Assembly (NCBI RefSeq): GCF_900112775.1
Contig: NZ_FOYZ01000022.1
Span: 1-33,851 of the forward strand
Direction of reading: 5' to 3'
Source: Anaeromicropila populeti
GTDB taxonomy: Bacteria > Bacillota > Clostridia > Lachnospirales > Lachnospiraceae
DNA length: 33,851 nt
In this document: one piece after another, positions 25,386 to 33,829 of the stretch
Layout of the letters: the number at the start of each line of letters is the position of its first letter
Numbering within the stretch: position 1 is the stretch's first letter
The notes under the pieces: generated by a model
Seen by the model: only the letters and a program-made list of their open reading frames with translations
Databases searched by the model: none
What the model was told of the DNA's origin: nothing
Made by a program: the position numbers and the translations under genes

Positions 25386-26405
25386 ATGAAGCCAATAATA
25401 TCATTAAATAATGTTAATAAGGAATTTAAATTAGTGAAAAGACATGAAGGTTTAAAGGGAAGCATTCATGATCTATTCACTCGTGAATATAACATCATAC
25501 AAGCTGTTAATAATATATCAATCCAGGTTATGCCAGGAGAGATTGTAGGATACCTTGGACCAAATGGCGCTGGAAAGAGTACAACGATAAAAATGATGAC
25601 AGGTGTGTTAGAACCTACATCAGGTGAAGTATTAGTTGATAACATAATTCCATATAAAAACAGGACATTGCATGCACAGAAAATAGGTGTTGTATTTGGA
25701 CAGAGAACACAACTCTGGTGGTCGCTTCCGCTTATAGAATCATTTAAGATTCTGAAAGATATTTATCAGATCAGTAATGCAACTTATCAGGACATGATGA
25801 AGTTTTATGAGTCAATTGTGGATATTGAGCCTTTATATCATAAGCCGGTTCGACAGATGTCTTTAGGTCAGAGAACCTTAAGTGATATTCTTGCAGCATT
25901 TCTGCATAATCCTAAAGTTGTTTTCTTAGATGAACCTACAATAGGGCTTGATGTATCGATGAAAAGTAAAATTCATGATTTAATTAATGCAGTGAATCGT
26001 GAAAAAGAAACAACTGTTATTCTTACAACACATGACATCAGTGATGTGGACGCATTGTGCAAAAGAATCGTGATAATTGATAAAGGAAAGATGATCTATG
26101 ATGAAGGAATTGACAGCTTAAAGAAACATTTTGGCGCATACCGGACTATTAAAGTTAAGTTTGAAGGTGATAATAATTTACGTTTAGAACTGAACAGACA
26201 GGTAGTGAAGAAGCTTCAAGAATTTATTAGTGACAAGGTAACCATCGAAGAAGATTGGATTTCTATTTTGACAAATGAAAAAGATAAATCAGCAATGGAT
26301 ATATTAAATTACCTTCAGACAATACACAGCATTAACGATATGCAGATTCTAGATATTTCAACAGAGTCTGTAATTAAGAAAATATATGAGGAGGACATAG
26401 ATTGA
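25386..26405 (+). CDS. ABC-2-type exporter, ATP-binding subunit
   Basis: The 339-residue ATPase has Walker A GPNGAGKSTT (58-67), a degenerate signature MSLGQR (158-163) in place of LSGGQ, and Walker B VVFLDEPTIGLD (178-189) with an H-loop at TTHD. The stretch VVFGQRTQLWW near 102-112 is typical of the uncharacterised ABC-2 subgroup (COG4586) that pairs with two different six-helix permeases. It powers export of the cluster product or gives self-protection. It overlaps the next gene by four bases (TTGA), so the subunits are made in step. Confidence 0.9.
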   Translation: MKPIISLNNVNKEFKLVKRHEGLKGSIHDLFTREYNIIQAVNNISIQVMPGEIVGYLGPNGAGKSTTIKMMTGVLEPTSGEVLVDNIIPYKNRTLHAQKIGVVFGQRTQLWWSLPLIESFKILKDIYQISNATYQDMMKFYESIVDIEPLYHKPVRQMSLGQRTLSDILAAFLHNPKVVFLDEPTIGLDVSMKSKIHDLINAVNREKETTVILTTHDISDVDALCKRIVIIDKGKMIYDEGIDSLKKHFGAYRTIKVKFEGDNNLRLELNRQVVKKLQEFISDKVTIEEDWISILTNEKDKSAMDILNYLQTIHSINDMQILDISTESVIKKIYEEDID

Positions 26406-27205
26406 ATCTCAGAAAATATTTAGTGTTAACAAGAGCTGGAATTGTCGAAAAGTTATACTACAAAGCAAGTCTGTACATAAATTTACTGGGAAATGTGATT
26501 TTCCTTATCATAGCATATTATTTGTGGAAAGCCATTTATTTATCTTCAGGAACAACTGTAATAAAAGGGTTATCCTTTGAAGATACGATGATATATGTCG
26601 TACTTGCAGTAGCAATGTATAATTTTATGGAAGTATTTTTAGTATGGGAGATAGGAAGAAATATACAATCTGGTAAAATTATACTGGATATAATCAAACC
26701 AATAAAATTTCCATTGTATATGTTTTTTCAGACATCTGGCGAAGTCGTTTCAAATTTTGTTGCAGCTTTTATTCCAACCGTTATTATAGTTTCAGTAATA
26801 ACCCATGGCAGAATTGAATTTGGTTTACATATTTTGTTTTTCCTTATATCCATGGTTTTGGGAGTACTAATCAATTACAATATTAATTTTTTTATAGGCA
26901 CTGTCTGCCTGTATACAGAATCAATATGGGGAATTAATATAATGAAAAATGTAATTGTTTCATTGCTATCAGGTGTAACAATTCCATTAACATTTTTTCC
27001 AGACTCATTATATAAAATTATTTCGCTATTACCTTTTCAGGCTATTTGTAATATTCCGTTAAATATACTGATAGGGGAGACAGAAGGCATATATGCTATA
27101 TTAGTAAAAATCGCTTTCCAGTTTCTCTGGTTTTTAATTACGATGTTCTTTAGTTCATGGTTTTGGAACAAATCTATAAAAGTAATTACAGTAAACGGGG
27201 GATAA
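26402..27205 (+). CDS. ABC-2-type exporter, permease subunit 1
   Basis: The 267-residue membrane protein starts at TTG 26402, which overlaps the ATPase stop and has GAGGAGGAC just upstream. About six hydrophobic segments are visible (for example LLGNVIFLIIAYYLW near 30 and IPTVIIVSVIT near 125). It belongs to the permease type that accompanies COG4586-like ATPases. Together with the next subunit it should form the transmembrane channel. Confidence 0.87.
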   Translation: MNLRKYLVLTRAGIVEKLYYKASLYINLLGNVIFLIIAYYLWKAIYLSSGTTVIKGLSFEDTMIYVVLAVAMYNFMEVFLVWEIGRNIQSGKIILDIIKPIKFPLYMFFQTSGEVVSNFVAAFIPTVIIVSVITHGRIEFGLHILFFLISMVLGVLINYNINFFIGTVCLYTESIWGINIMKNVIVSLLSGVTIPLTFFPDSLYKIISLLPFQAICNIPLNILIGETEGIYAILVKIAFQFLWFLITMFFSSWFWNKSIKVITVNGG

Positions 27206-27213
27206 AGGCTATT

Positions 27214-28011
27214 ATGAAGAAGTTTAAGTTTTATATGCGAATATACATAAAAATCTTGGTTCAAGATATAAAAAGTAAAATGAGTTATCGAGAAGACTTT
27301 TTCATTTCAGTGATAGGCATAATTTTTACTAACCTAGCTGGATTTATTTCGTTTGGAATAATATTCGAGAATTTTCCGAGCCTGGGAGGTTGGAACTATT
27401 ATGAAATGCTGTTTTTTTACGGGTTTTCTTTGGTGGCGATAACGCCAATGCAATGTCTGTTTGATAATAACTGGAATTTGCGTGGTTACATTTATACAGG
27501 TGATTTTATAAAATACTGTTTTAGGCCACTTAATCTGTTTTTCTATTACATATCCGAGATATTTGATATAAAGGGTCTTGGTCAACTAGTATTTGGAGTT
27601 ATTATGTTGCAATATTCGTGGATTCATCTTGAACTGGGATTTGATTTTATTACAGTAATAGAATTATTAATCTGTTTACCAACTGCTTCACTATTTATGA
27701 TTGCAATTATGAATTTGGCTGCAGCCACAAACTTTTTTATACTAAATTCGGGATATGTCATGGTAACGGTTTTCAAGTTTACGGATTATGTTAGGTATCC
27801 AAATAATATTTACAATAATGTAATAAAAAATTTCTTTAGGTATATTGTACCTATTGCATTTGTTTCGTATTTTCCAAGCCGTGTATTTTTGACACCTGAT
27901 GATATACCACCAATCGTTTACGTTTCACCTATATTAGGAATGTTGTTTTTCTATATTAGTTATCGTGCTTGGATGTTTGGTGCAAGCAGATATGCTGGAA
28001 CAGGCAGTTGA
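27214..28011 (+). CDS. ABC-2-type exporter, permease subunit 2
   Basis: ATG 27214, eight bases after the preceding stop and behind GGGGGATAAAGG, gives 265 residues; an upstream in-frame start at 27157 would overlap the previous gene by 49 bases and is less likely. A basic N-terminus (KKFKFYMRIYIKI) is followed by about six hydrophobic helices. The second permease is different in sequence from the first, so the exporter is a heteromer. Both lack any enzymatic domain. Confidence 0.87.
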   Translation: MKKFKFYMRIYIKILVQDIKSKMSYREDFFISVIGIIFTNLAGFISFGIIFENFPSLGGWNYYEMLFFYGFSLVAITPMQCLFDNNWNLRGYIYTGDFIKYCFRPLNLFFYYISEIFDIKGLGQLVFGVIMLQYSWIHLELGFDFITVIELLICLPTASLFMIAIMNLAAATNFFILNSGYVMVTVFKFTDYVRYPNNIYNNVIKNFFRYIVPIAFVSYFPSRVFLTPDDIPPIVYVSPILGMLFFYISYRAWMFGASRYAGTGS

Positions 28012-28046
28012 TTTATTTACCGTAGAAATGAGAGGAAATGATAAAA

Positions 28047-29120
28047 ATGGAAATAAGTAATAAAGTATTGCCAATTAAATGTCCACCTTCAAGTTTGGTG
28101 TATGGACATATTATAAATCCATTATCAATTATAGAAGCTTATCCAAATACAATCCATTGGTTCTTTCGTAACTATATTCAGCTGTGTGCGCCTGCGAAGC
28201 CTTGGAAATATGGAAAAGAAGATGTAGAATATCTAAATTTTTACCCTAAGTATTATAGTGATTTTTCATCGTTTTTTTTACATGCGCATAATTTGAATGA
28301 GGGGATAATTGATATAACAGAAGAAAACATTATTGATTTATTTATAAATTGGATTAACAACGATTTTTACATACAGACTTTTTTAAATGGTGCAGAAGTA
28401 CCACAATCACATATGGAGTTGATTAACTTGAATGAGTTAAATGAATTTCTGATTTATGGATATGATTTGGACAGACAGGTTTTCAAAATGAGTTCATTTG
28501 ATTATGAAAATCATTTTAGCCTTCTTGATTTAAAATTCGAAGATCTAAAGAAAGTGTTTTTTTCTAAAATTAACTATGAATTAATTACGCAGTCTAATTG
28601 GATTAGTCTTGGGAAAAAATATGGATTGATGCTCTATAAATTTAATAAATCAGCAGAGTACCCATTAGATTTGTCGAGTATTACAAGTCAGCTAAGTGAT
28701 TATTTAAACAGTACCAATTCAGCAAAGAGTTTTACTTGGCTGAACAGAGAGAAGATTGATTTTGTATATGGAATGGATGTATATGCATCTGTATGTGACT
28801 GGCTTAATCTGCATGTTGATGAATATGTTGATAAGCGTTCAATATATGGATTGTGGGATCATAAAAATATTATGTTAGAGCGTATAAAGTATTTATCAAA
28901 GTATGATTTATTTGCGAAAGATAACAAGCATAAAGAAAATTATACAGATATTGTTAACTTGGCAAATAAAGCAAGAATACTAATGCTAAAATATAATGTT
29001 GTAAGAAATCGAAAAATTCTATTACTAATTATTAGTGTTTTAGAGGAAATGAGAGATAAGGAATTTAAAGTTTTAAGTGAGATTAAAAAGGAATTACTAC
29101 AATCCTTTAATCAGCGCTGA
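28047..29120 (+). CDS. Unrecognised cluster protein
   Basis: The last gene of the run encodes about 357 residues from ATG 28047, or 360 from ATG 28038; both fit the AGAGG at 28030-28034 imperfectly. No transmembrane or catalytic motif is certain. One segment, ELNEFLIYGYDLDRQVFKM near 133-151 (numbered from 28038), recalls papain-like or C39-like domains in which a His precedes a GYD strand; His125 and Cys15 could be partners, but this is a weak guess. A late stretch YGLWDHKNIMLERIKYLSK resembles uncharacterised proteins seen near peptide-type metabolite clusters. It could be an amide-forming enzyme, filling the gap left by the missing condensation domain, but nothing in the sequence proves that. 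Confidence 0.55.
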   Translation: MEISNKVLPIKCPPSSLVYGHIINPLSIIEAYPNTIHWFFRNYIQLCAPAKPWKYGKEDVEYLNFYPKYYSDFSSFFLHAHNLNEGIIDITEENIIDLFINWINNDFYIQTFLNGAEVPQSHMELINLNELNEFLIYGYDLDRQVFKMSSFDYENHFSLLDLKFEDLKKVFFSKINYELITQSNWISLGKKYGLMLYKFNKSAEYPLDLSSITSQLSDYLNSTNSAKSFTWLNREKIDFVYGMDVYASVCDWLNLHVDEYVDKRSIYGLWDHKNIMLERIKYLSKYDLFAKDNKHKENYTDIVNLANKARILMLKYNVVRNRKILLLIISVLEEMRDKEFKVLSEIKKELLQSFNQR

Positions 29121-29204
29121 CAAATAAATTTTTTTGCGTTATATTTTCAATATAGTAGGCACAGCTATCCTTGGTGACTACCTGCAAATGCAAACATCAA
29201 TAAT

Positions 29205-29258
29205 GAACACTCGAGCCATGTGGAGACGGTGGTGTTGCTGGAGCAGAAAGTCCAGTAA
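29205..29258 (+). pseudogene. Remnant with an HVETVVLL motif
   Basis: A short frame reads EHSSHVETVVLLEQKVQ and stops at TAA 29256-29258. HVETVVLL near a C-terminus is typical of RNA uracil-methyltransferases of the RlmD type, whose genes are known integration sites for mobile elements. Seventeen residues is little evidence. The rest of 29121-29326 shows nothing more. Confidence 0.3.
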
Positions 29259-29355
29259 ATCAAAGGATTCCGGCATTTATAGGGTGTTATGTAGCTGTGT
29301 TTTTATGTTTTTGTGATTGAAATATGTTTCCTGTTACCATGGTGGGGTAAGGAAA

Positions 29356-30897
29356 ATGAACGTTTTGGCAAAACAAAAATTATTGCCACCGAAAAGATGG
29401 AGAAATATTATGAAAGAAACAGAAATTAGGGATTATCTTGCTCATAATCTTTATGTAATATCTAATGAGTTGATATTAATTGATACAGAGTATAAGCTTA
29501 ACAACAAAATAGGAACAGATGGATTTATTGATATTTTAGCACGAGATATATATGATAATTATGTAATAATAGAAGTTAAGCGTTCTAAACAATCCTCTAG
29601 AAGTGCAATTCATGAAATTATGAAATATGCTTCATTACTTAAGAGTGAATTACGACTGAAGGATAGTGAAATACGGGTAGTGATAGTTTCAACAGAATGG
29701 GCGGAATTGTATACCCCATTCTGTAAGTGCAAAGATAAAATAGATTGGATAATTGAAGGGTACAAATTTAATAATGATAAAACCTGCGTACAAATTACTG
29801 AGGAGACGAGTGAGGAATTGGAGCGTCAATTATCCAGAAATCAGCTTGTATTTTTGTATAATTCCGAAAAAGAGTTGAAATTCTATAAGAATAAATTGCT
29901 CAGAGTTATTCAAGAGAATGAATTACAGGACTTTTTTTTGCTTGAACTGAAAAATGAGGGAAATAAAAAAGTTGTCTATCCATTTGCATTAACTTTAGTG
30001 CTGCAACGTTGTACGGAAATTGATTATATTTCTATATTAATTAGGAGAGAGTGGGATGAAGAGGAACTCTTCGAATATGGCTACGAAGGTGAAGAACTGT
30101 TGGTGTTCCTAGAGGAATGTATCTATAAATACATAATTGATTCTAATTTCTTTAATGATGTAGAAATTTGTTATCCTGAAAAATTAGGTAGTATGATTGC
30201 ACAGCAAGGATGGAAACTAACAGATGTGCATAAATATGGTTACTTTATTCATGAAAATAGAGATAATGAATGGTTTCTTAGGAAATCAATTGGCCTTGAA
30301 GAAGGAAATAAGTTCGTATTCAGCGATATTTGTGATACAAAATTTAAGCTTAAATTCTCAGAAATGATTAATAATGTTAATGAATTTCTATATCAAAAAG
30401 ATGATATGTGGGATGAGTTTAATAAAATGTGGGAATCTATTAAAACGGAAACTCTTTTACGAGCAGCAATACAAATATATAATTCTGGAAATATAATTCA
30501 AAATCTAATTATGTTTGAGATTAACGGAGAGATTAGGGAACTTCCATATGCAGATATATTTTTGGAATATCAAGATGGAAGTATGGAAAAAATCGAACTT
30601 TTACTGGCATATAGTGAAAATGAGATAAAACCATATTGCTATATTCTGGATACGTTACTAAAGGGAAATGGAATAGTATATATGCAGATGCTTTGGTCTG
30701 GAGATATTACATATTACAATACTGAAATTATGAAAAATCTAGGTCTTACTTATGATTGGAAAAAATATAAATACAATGAAAGCGGTTGGAAAATGCAAAG
30801 GGATTTAAAAAAATGCAAATTTTCTAAATTCTATAAGAACCATCTTAGTAATATTGAAAAAATGACACAATGGTATTTAACGCACACGATTAATTAG
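29356..30897 (+). CDS. Protein with N-terminal PD-(D/E)xK nuclease domain
   Basis: The nuclease core reads TEYKLNNKIGTDGFIDIL, then VIIEVKRSKQSSRSAIHEI, giving the D...ExK pattern (with ATG 29410 as residue 1: Asp41, Glu55, Lys57) and the following lysine-rich helix of NucS/DUF91-like nucleases. About 400 further residues show no family I know and may recognise a target. ATG 29356 has AAGGAA directly upstream; ATG 29410 starts at the conserved domain but has a weaker site, so either start is possible. Given the neighbouring nucleases, a defence role is likely. It is not in an obvious operon with the genes on either side. Confidence 0.68.
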   Translation: MNVLAKQKLLPPKRWRNIMKETEIRDYLAHNLYVISNELILIDTEYKLNNKIGTDGFIDILARDIYDNYVIIEVKRSKQSSRSAIHEIMKYASLLKSELRLKDSEIRVVIVSTEWAELYTPFCKCKDKIDWIIEGYKFNNDKTCVQITEETSEELERQLSRNQLVFLYNSEKELKFYKNKLLRVIQENELQDFFLLELKNEGNKKVVYPFALTLVLQRCTEIDYISILIRREWDEEELFEYGYEGEELLVFLEECIYKYIIDSNFFNDVEICYPEKLGSMIAQQGWKLTDVHKYGYFIHENRDNEWFLRKSIGLEEGNKFVFSDICDTKFKLKFSEMINNVNEFLYQKDDMWDEFNKMWESIKTETLLRAAIQIYNSGNIIQNLIMFEINGEIRELPYADIFLEYQDGSMEKIELLLAYSENEIKPYCYILDTLLKGNGIVYMQMLWSGDITYYNTEIMKNLGLTYDWKKYKYNESGWKMQRDLKKCKFSKFYKNHLSNIEKMTQWYLTHTIN

Positions 30898-31244
30898 GAA
30901 TTATATATTTTCTGTCTTTCAAAAGTTATTTAGTACGAAAATAATAGCTATATACAAAATAGACACAGAAGGCTGAGGCTATATTTTAGAAGGGGTAATT
31001 ATTTTACCTCTATTATTGTTAAAGAATATACTTCTGCCATGTAGTATAAAATATATGTCTATGGGAACGTTGAAACCGTTTGTCTGCTTTCAAAGAAACC
31101 TTGATTTTATGCGGATTTGCGGGAGTGTTTGAGAAAAATGGAGTTGTGTTATTGTAAAAATCTGTTTGGTGTGACTGAATCTCAGATGGGGATGGGGTTA
31201 ATGCCAAAATGTTAAAATAGGGCTTTTGCCAAAATGTATTGAGT
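30898..31244. other. Intergenic region without a convincing gene
   Basis: The first 300 bases after the nuclease gene hold only short frames. An 11-bp direct repeat TGCCAAAATGT occurs at 31202-31212 and 31227-31237, one base off 2.5 helical turns apart, just upstream of the promoter below. Confidence 0.5.
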
Positions 31245-31273
31245 TTCGCCGGATAGTGTGATAAATCGGCGAA
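31245..31273 (+). repeat. Hairpin upstream of the nuclease-operon promoter
   Basis: TTCGCCG (31245-31251) and CGGCGAA (31267-31273) are perfect complements around a 15-base loop. No T-run follows. Because it ends three bases before the -35 box, it could be an operator as easily as an RNA hairpin. Confidence 0.5.
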
Positions 31274-31275
31274 TA

Positions 31276-31303
31276 TTGATATGAATGGTAAAGGTCCTAT
31301 ACT
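31276..31303 (+). promoter_or_regulatory. Sigma-A promoter of the HNH-Vsr-NgoFVII genes
   Basis: TTGATA (31276-31281), a 16-base spacer and TATACT (31298-31303). It faces the HNH gene about 150 bases away and is the only good promoter ahead of the three nuclease genes. Confidence 0.6.
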
Positions 31304-31347
31304 TTTGAGTAAAATGATAAGTAAATGATAATAGAGGGAAATGATAC

Positions 31348-31374
31348 ATGGAAAAACTTACTGAATTGTTTTAA
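31348..31374 (+). other. Eight-residue leader ORF
   Basis: ATG 31348 with AGAGGGA (31333-31339) upstream encodes MEKLTELF and stops at TAA 31372-31374. It could be a translated leader for the nuclease operon or the stub of a lost gene. Confidence 0.3.
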
Positions 31375-31456
31375 GAATCGTGATATAATTATTTTATGAG
31401 TATTTGTTTAATTATCAGATTTATTAATGGTATTTATTAAAGAAATAATAGGAACG

Positions 31457-32248
31457 ATGAAGGTGGTTAAGTTGGATAAGACAGGAACTAAATGGTCAAG
31501 AGAGGAAACAATCTTAGCTTTCGATTTGTATTGTAGAACGCCTTTTGGAAAAATATCATCAACCAATAATGATATTAAAGAATTGGCTCAATTGATTGGA
31601 AGAACATCTGGGGCAGTTGCACTTAAAATGCATAACCTTGCCCACTTCGATCCTGAATTAAGGAAGAGGAATATTACAGCAATGGCTCATGGAAGCAAGC
31701 TAGATTTAGAAGTGTGGAATGAGTTTTGTGAAAATTGGGAAGAGTTATCTTTTGCTGCAAGATGTATATTGGCAGAATTAAAGAGCGAATCCATAGATAA
31801 GATAATTGAACCAGAGCTTCAAGTACTTCCAGACGGCGATGTGAGAAATCAACTAATCAAAGCAAGGATTGGGCAGTACTTTTTCAGGATGGCAGTTTTA
31901 AACTCTTACGAAAACAAATGCTGCATTACAGGAATGCCTTATTCAGAATTGCTTGTTGCAAGCCATATAAAGCCGTGGAAGGATTCTGATCCAAAGGCAG
32001 AGAGAACAAATCCAATGAATGGACTCTCCTTGAATGCACTACATGATAAAGCTTTTGATAAAGGATTGATGACAATAACCCCGGATTATACAATACATAT
32101 TTCTTCTAAATTAAAAAGAGAACCAATAAATAATTCTGTATATGAATGGATTGTGAAGTATGAGAAACAAAGAATATTACTTCCAAATAAATTTATACCA
32201 AAGAGAGAATTTTTGGAATACCATAATGATGTAATATTTTTAGGTTAA
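31457..32248 (+). CDS. HNH endonuclease
   Basis: From ATG 31457 (ATAGGAAC upstream) the protein has 263 residues; an in-frame ATG at 31427 has no ribosome site. The N-terminal part (TKWSREETILAFDLYC) is the usual front domain of this group of putative restriction enzymes. The C-terminal HNH_2-type core reads CCITGMPYSELLVASHIKPW, then NPMNGLSLNALHDKAFDKGL, with His170, Asn188 and Asp197 as likely active-site residues. It should cut DNA with one metal ion. It sits first in a three-gene run of nucleases and may be the restriction component or an independent type IV-like enzyme. Confidence 0.85.
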   Translation: MKVVKLDKTGTKWSREETILAFDLYCRTPFGKISSTNNDIKELAQLIGRTSGAVALKMHNLAHFDPELRKRNITAMAHGSKLDLEVWNEFCENWEELSFAARCILAELKSESIDKIIEPELQVLPDGDVRNQLIKARIGQYFFRMAVLNSYENKCCITGMPYSELLVASHIKPWKDSDPKAERTNPMNGLSLNALHDKAFDKGLMTITPDYTIHISSKLKREPINNSVYEWIVKYEKQRILLPNKFIPKREFLEYHNDVIFLG

Positions 32249-32262
32249 GTCTGGTGATTTTA

Positions 32263-32727
32263 ATGGATAATTTAACAAGGGAACAACGCCATAAAAATAT
32301 GAAGAATATCAAAAGCAAAGATACCAAGATAGAATTGGTATTGCGGAAAAAACTCTGGAGCAAGGGATACCGATATAGGAAAAACTATTCAAAGCTGCCA
32401 GGCAAGCCGGATATTGCTTTGACTAAATATAAAATTGCGATTTTTTGTGATAGTGAATTTTTTCATGGTAAAGATTGGGAATCCTTAAAATCCCGTCTGG
32501 AAAAATCGGAAAACAGTTCATATTGGCTTAAAAAGATTTTAAGGAATCGCGAACGTGATGACGATATAAATAAAATATTAATGTTTTTAGGCTGGACTGT
32601 TATAAGGTTCTGGGGAAAAGATGTTCTGAAAAATCTGGATGAATGCATGAAAGTGATTGAAGAAGAAATATTTAAACAAAAAATAGAACAAATTGAATAT
32701 GAAGATTTTGTTGAAACAAAGGATTGA
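32263..32727 (+). CDS. vsr: Very short patch repair (Vsr) endonuclease
   Basis: ATG 32263 with GGTGA before it gives 154 residues; a GTG at 32254 is a weaker choice. Marks are the N-terminal LTREQRHKNMKNIKSKDTKIE, GKPDIAL with catalytic Asp50, and FFHGKDWE with His68. Vsr enzymes nick beside T:G mismatches that arise when 5-methylcytosine deaminates, so they travel with cytosine methyltransferases. No methyltransferase is seen upstream; one may begin at 33830. The zinc-binding cysteines of the E. coli enzyme are absent, as in many Firmicutes relatives. Confidence 0.9.
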   Translation: MDNLTREQRHKNMKNIKSKDTKIELVLRKKLWSKGYRYRKNYSKLPGKPDIALTKYKIAIFCDSEFFHGKDWESLKSRLEKSENSSYWLKKILRNRERDDDINKILMFLGWTVIRFWGKDVLKNLDECMKVIEEEIFKQKIEQIEYEDFVETKD

Positions 32728-32801
32728 TTGGAGAAAGAAATAAGCTGTAAGTATATTGAAATTCTATGTATTCAATACTAAAGTACGGGAGGAATTATAA
32801 A

Positions 32802-33764
32802 GTGCATTTGTTATATTCAAATATTTTACCATTAAAAGCAGAACCATCTCAGAACATATTTATTGATTATTTTAGAGATGCTATAGCAAAAGCTGATAGT
32901 GTAGAGATAGCAGTGGGATATGCTTCAAAAAATTCATTAAAGGAATTAGAAGAATTACAAGAAGAATATAAAATTAAAAATATGGTAGTAGTAATTGGCA
33001 TGTATTATTTGGAAGGGATGCCGGAAGGCATTTATCATGCGGCAATTGATTTAAATGAGAGGTTAAAACAGAAAGGAATAGGGGAAATACGTCTTTCACA
33101 TGTATTTAAATATCATGGGAAGCTATATGCATTTTACAAAAACGGAAAACCAATAGCGAGTATTGTTGGATCAAATAATCTTGGGGCAATCAAGCCAGAG
33201 GCAGCAAATCTGCGTCAATATGAAGTAGCGATGGCAACGGAGGAAGAAAATGAGATTCATGATATCTCTGAATTAATTCAGAATTTGTATGCACCTAAAT
33301 GTTCTATAAATATAAAAGAAGCAAAGGACATACCTTTGATAAGAGAAATTAACCGTGCATTAGTTGGACAGGAATTTGTTTCTAAAATCACACAGGATGA
33401 AGTTGCGGCGTATCAGAGTAAAATTACAGATATTTCGTTTGAAATACCTTTAAAGGTTCCGGCTGATGAAAATGACACTAAGATGAGAGGGTCTAATATA
33501 AATGTATGTTATGCTAGCGGCCGCAAGAGAGTTTGGTGGGAAACAGAAATAGTTGTAGAAAAAGCAATACGAGGACTTCCAGGGTATCCAGAATACCAAA
33601 AGCCTTTTATGACAATAACAGATGATGGATGGAAATTTTTGGTTTGGACTTGTGGCGATAACAATAAGAATCTATATTCTAAAGATGATTTGAAAATTAT
33701 GGGACGCTGGATTAAAGGCAGACTTGTTTCTGCAGGATTAGTAGAACCCGTAAATCATGAATAG
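32802..33764 (+). CDS. NgoFVII-like restriction endonuclease (phospholipase-D fold)
   Basis: GTG 32802 is nine bases after a perfect GGGAGG (32787-32792) and is preferred to an upstream ATG at 32766 with no ribosome site; it gives 320 residues. The N-terminal domain has the phospholipase-D-type motif H105-G-K107 followed by GSNN (123-126), and the front LLYSNILP and EIAVGYAS stretches are typical of the R.NgoFVII family. These enzymes cut DNA without metal through a histidine intermediate. The C-terminal half has a DNA-recognition region ending in WIKGRLVSAGL. A protective cytosine methyltransferase is expected as partner, which fits the Vsr gene next door. Confidence 0.85.
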   Translation: MHLLYSNILPLKAEPSQNIFIDYFRDAIAKADSVEIAVGYASKNSLKELEELQEEYKIKNMVVVIGMYYLEGMPEGIYHAAIDLNERLKQKGIGEIRLSHVFKYHGKLYAFYKNGKPIASIVGSNNLGAIKPEAANLRQYEVAMATEEENEIHDISELIQNLYAPKCSINIKEAKDIPLIREINRALVGQEFVSKITQDEVAAYQSKITDISFEIPLKVPADENDTKMRGSNINVCYASGRKRVWWETEIVVEKAIRGLPGYPEYQKPFMTITDDGWKFLVWTCGDNNKNLYSKDDLKIMGRWIKGRLVSAGLVEPVNHE

Positions 33765-33829
33765 GTTATAATAAATTATACAAATCATATTCGGTCATGA
33801 TATAATGAGAAAAATGGAGGATAACTATC

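Noticed and set aside
29134-29316. + strand frame of 60 residues rich in Trp, Cys and Arg
   Set aside because: Its composition is unnatural; the alternative frame carrying HVETVVLL is more convincing.
31019-31207. - strand frame of 62 residues in the intergenic region
   Set aside because: It starts without a ribosome site and shows no family; the segment is better left as non-coding.
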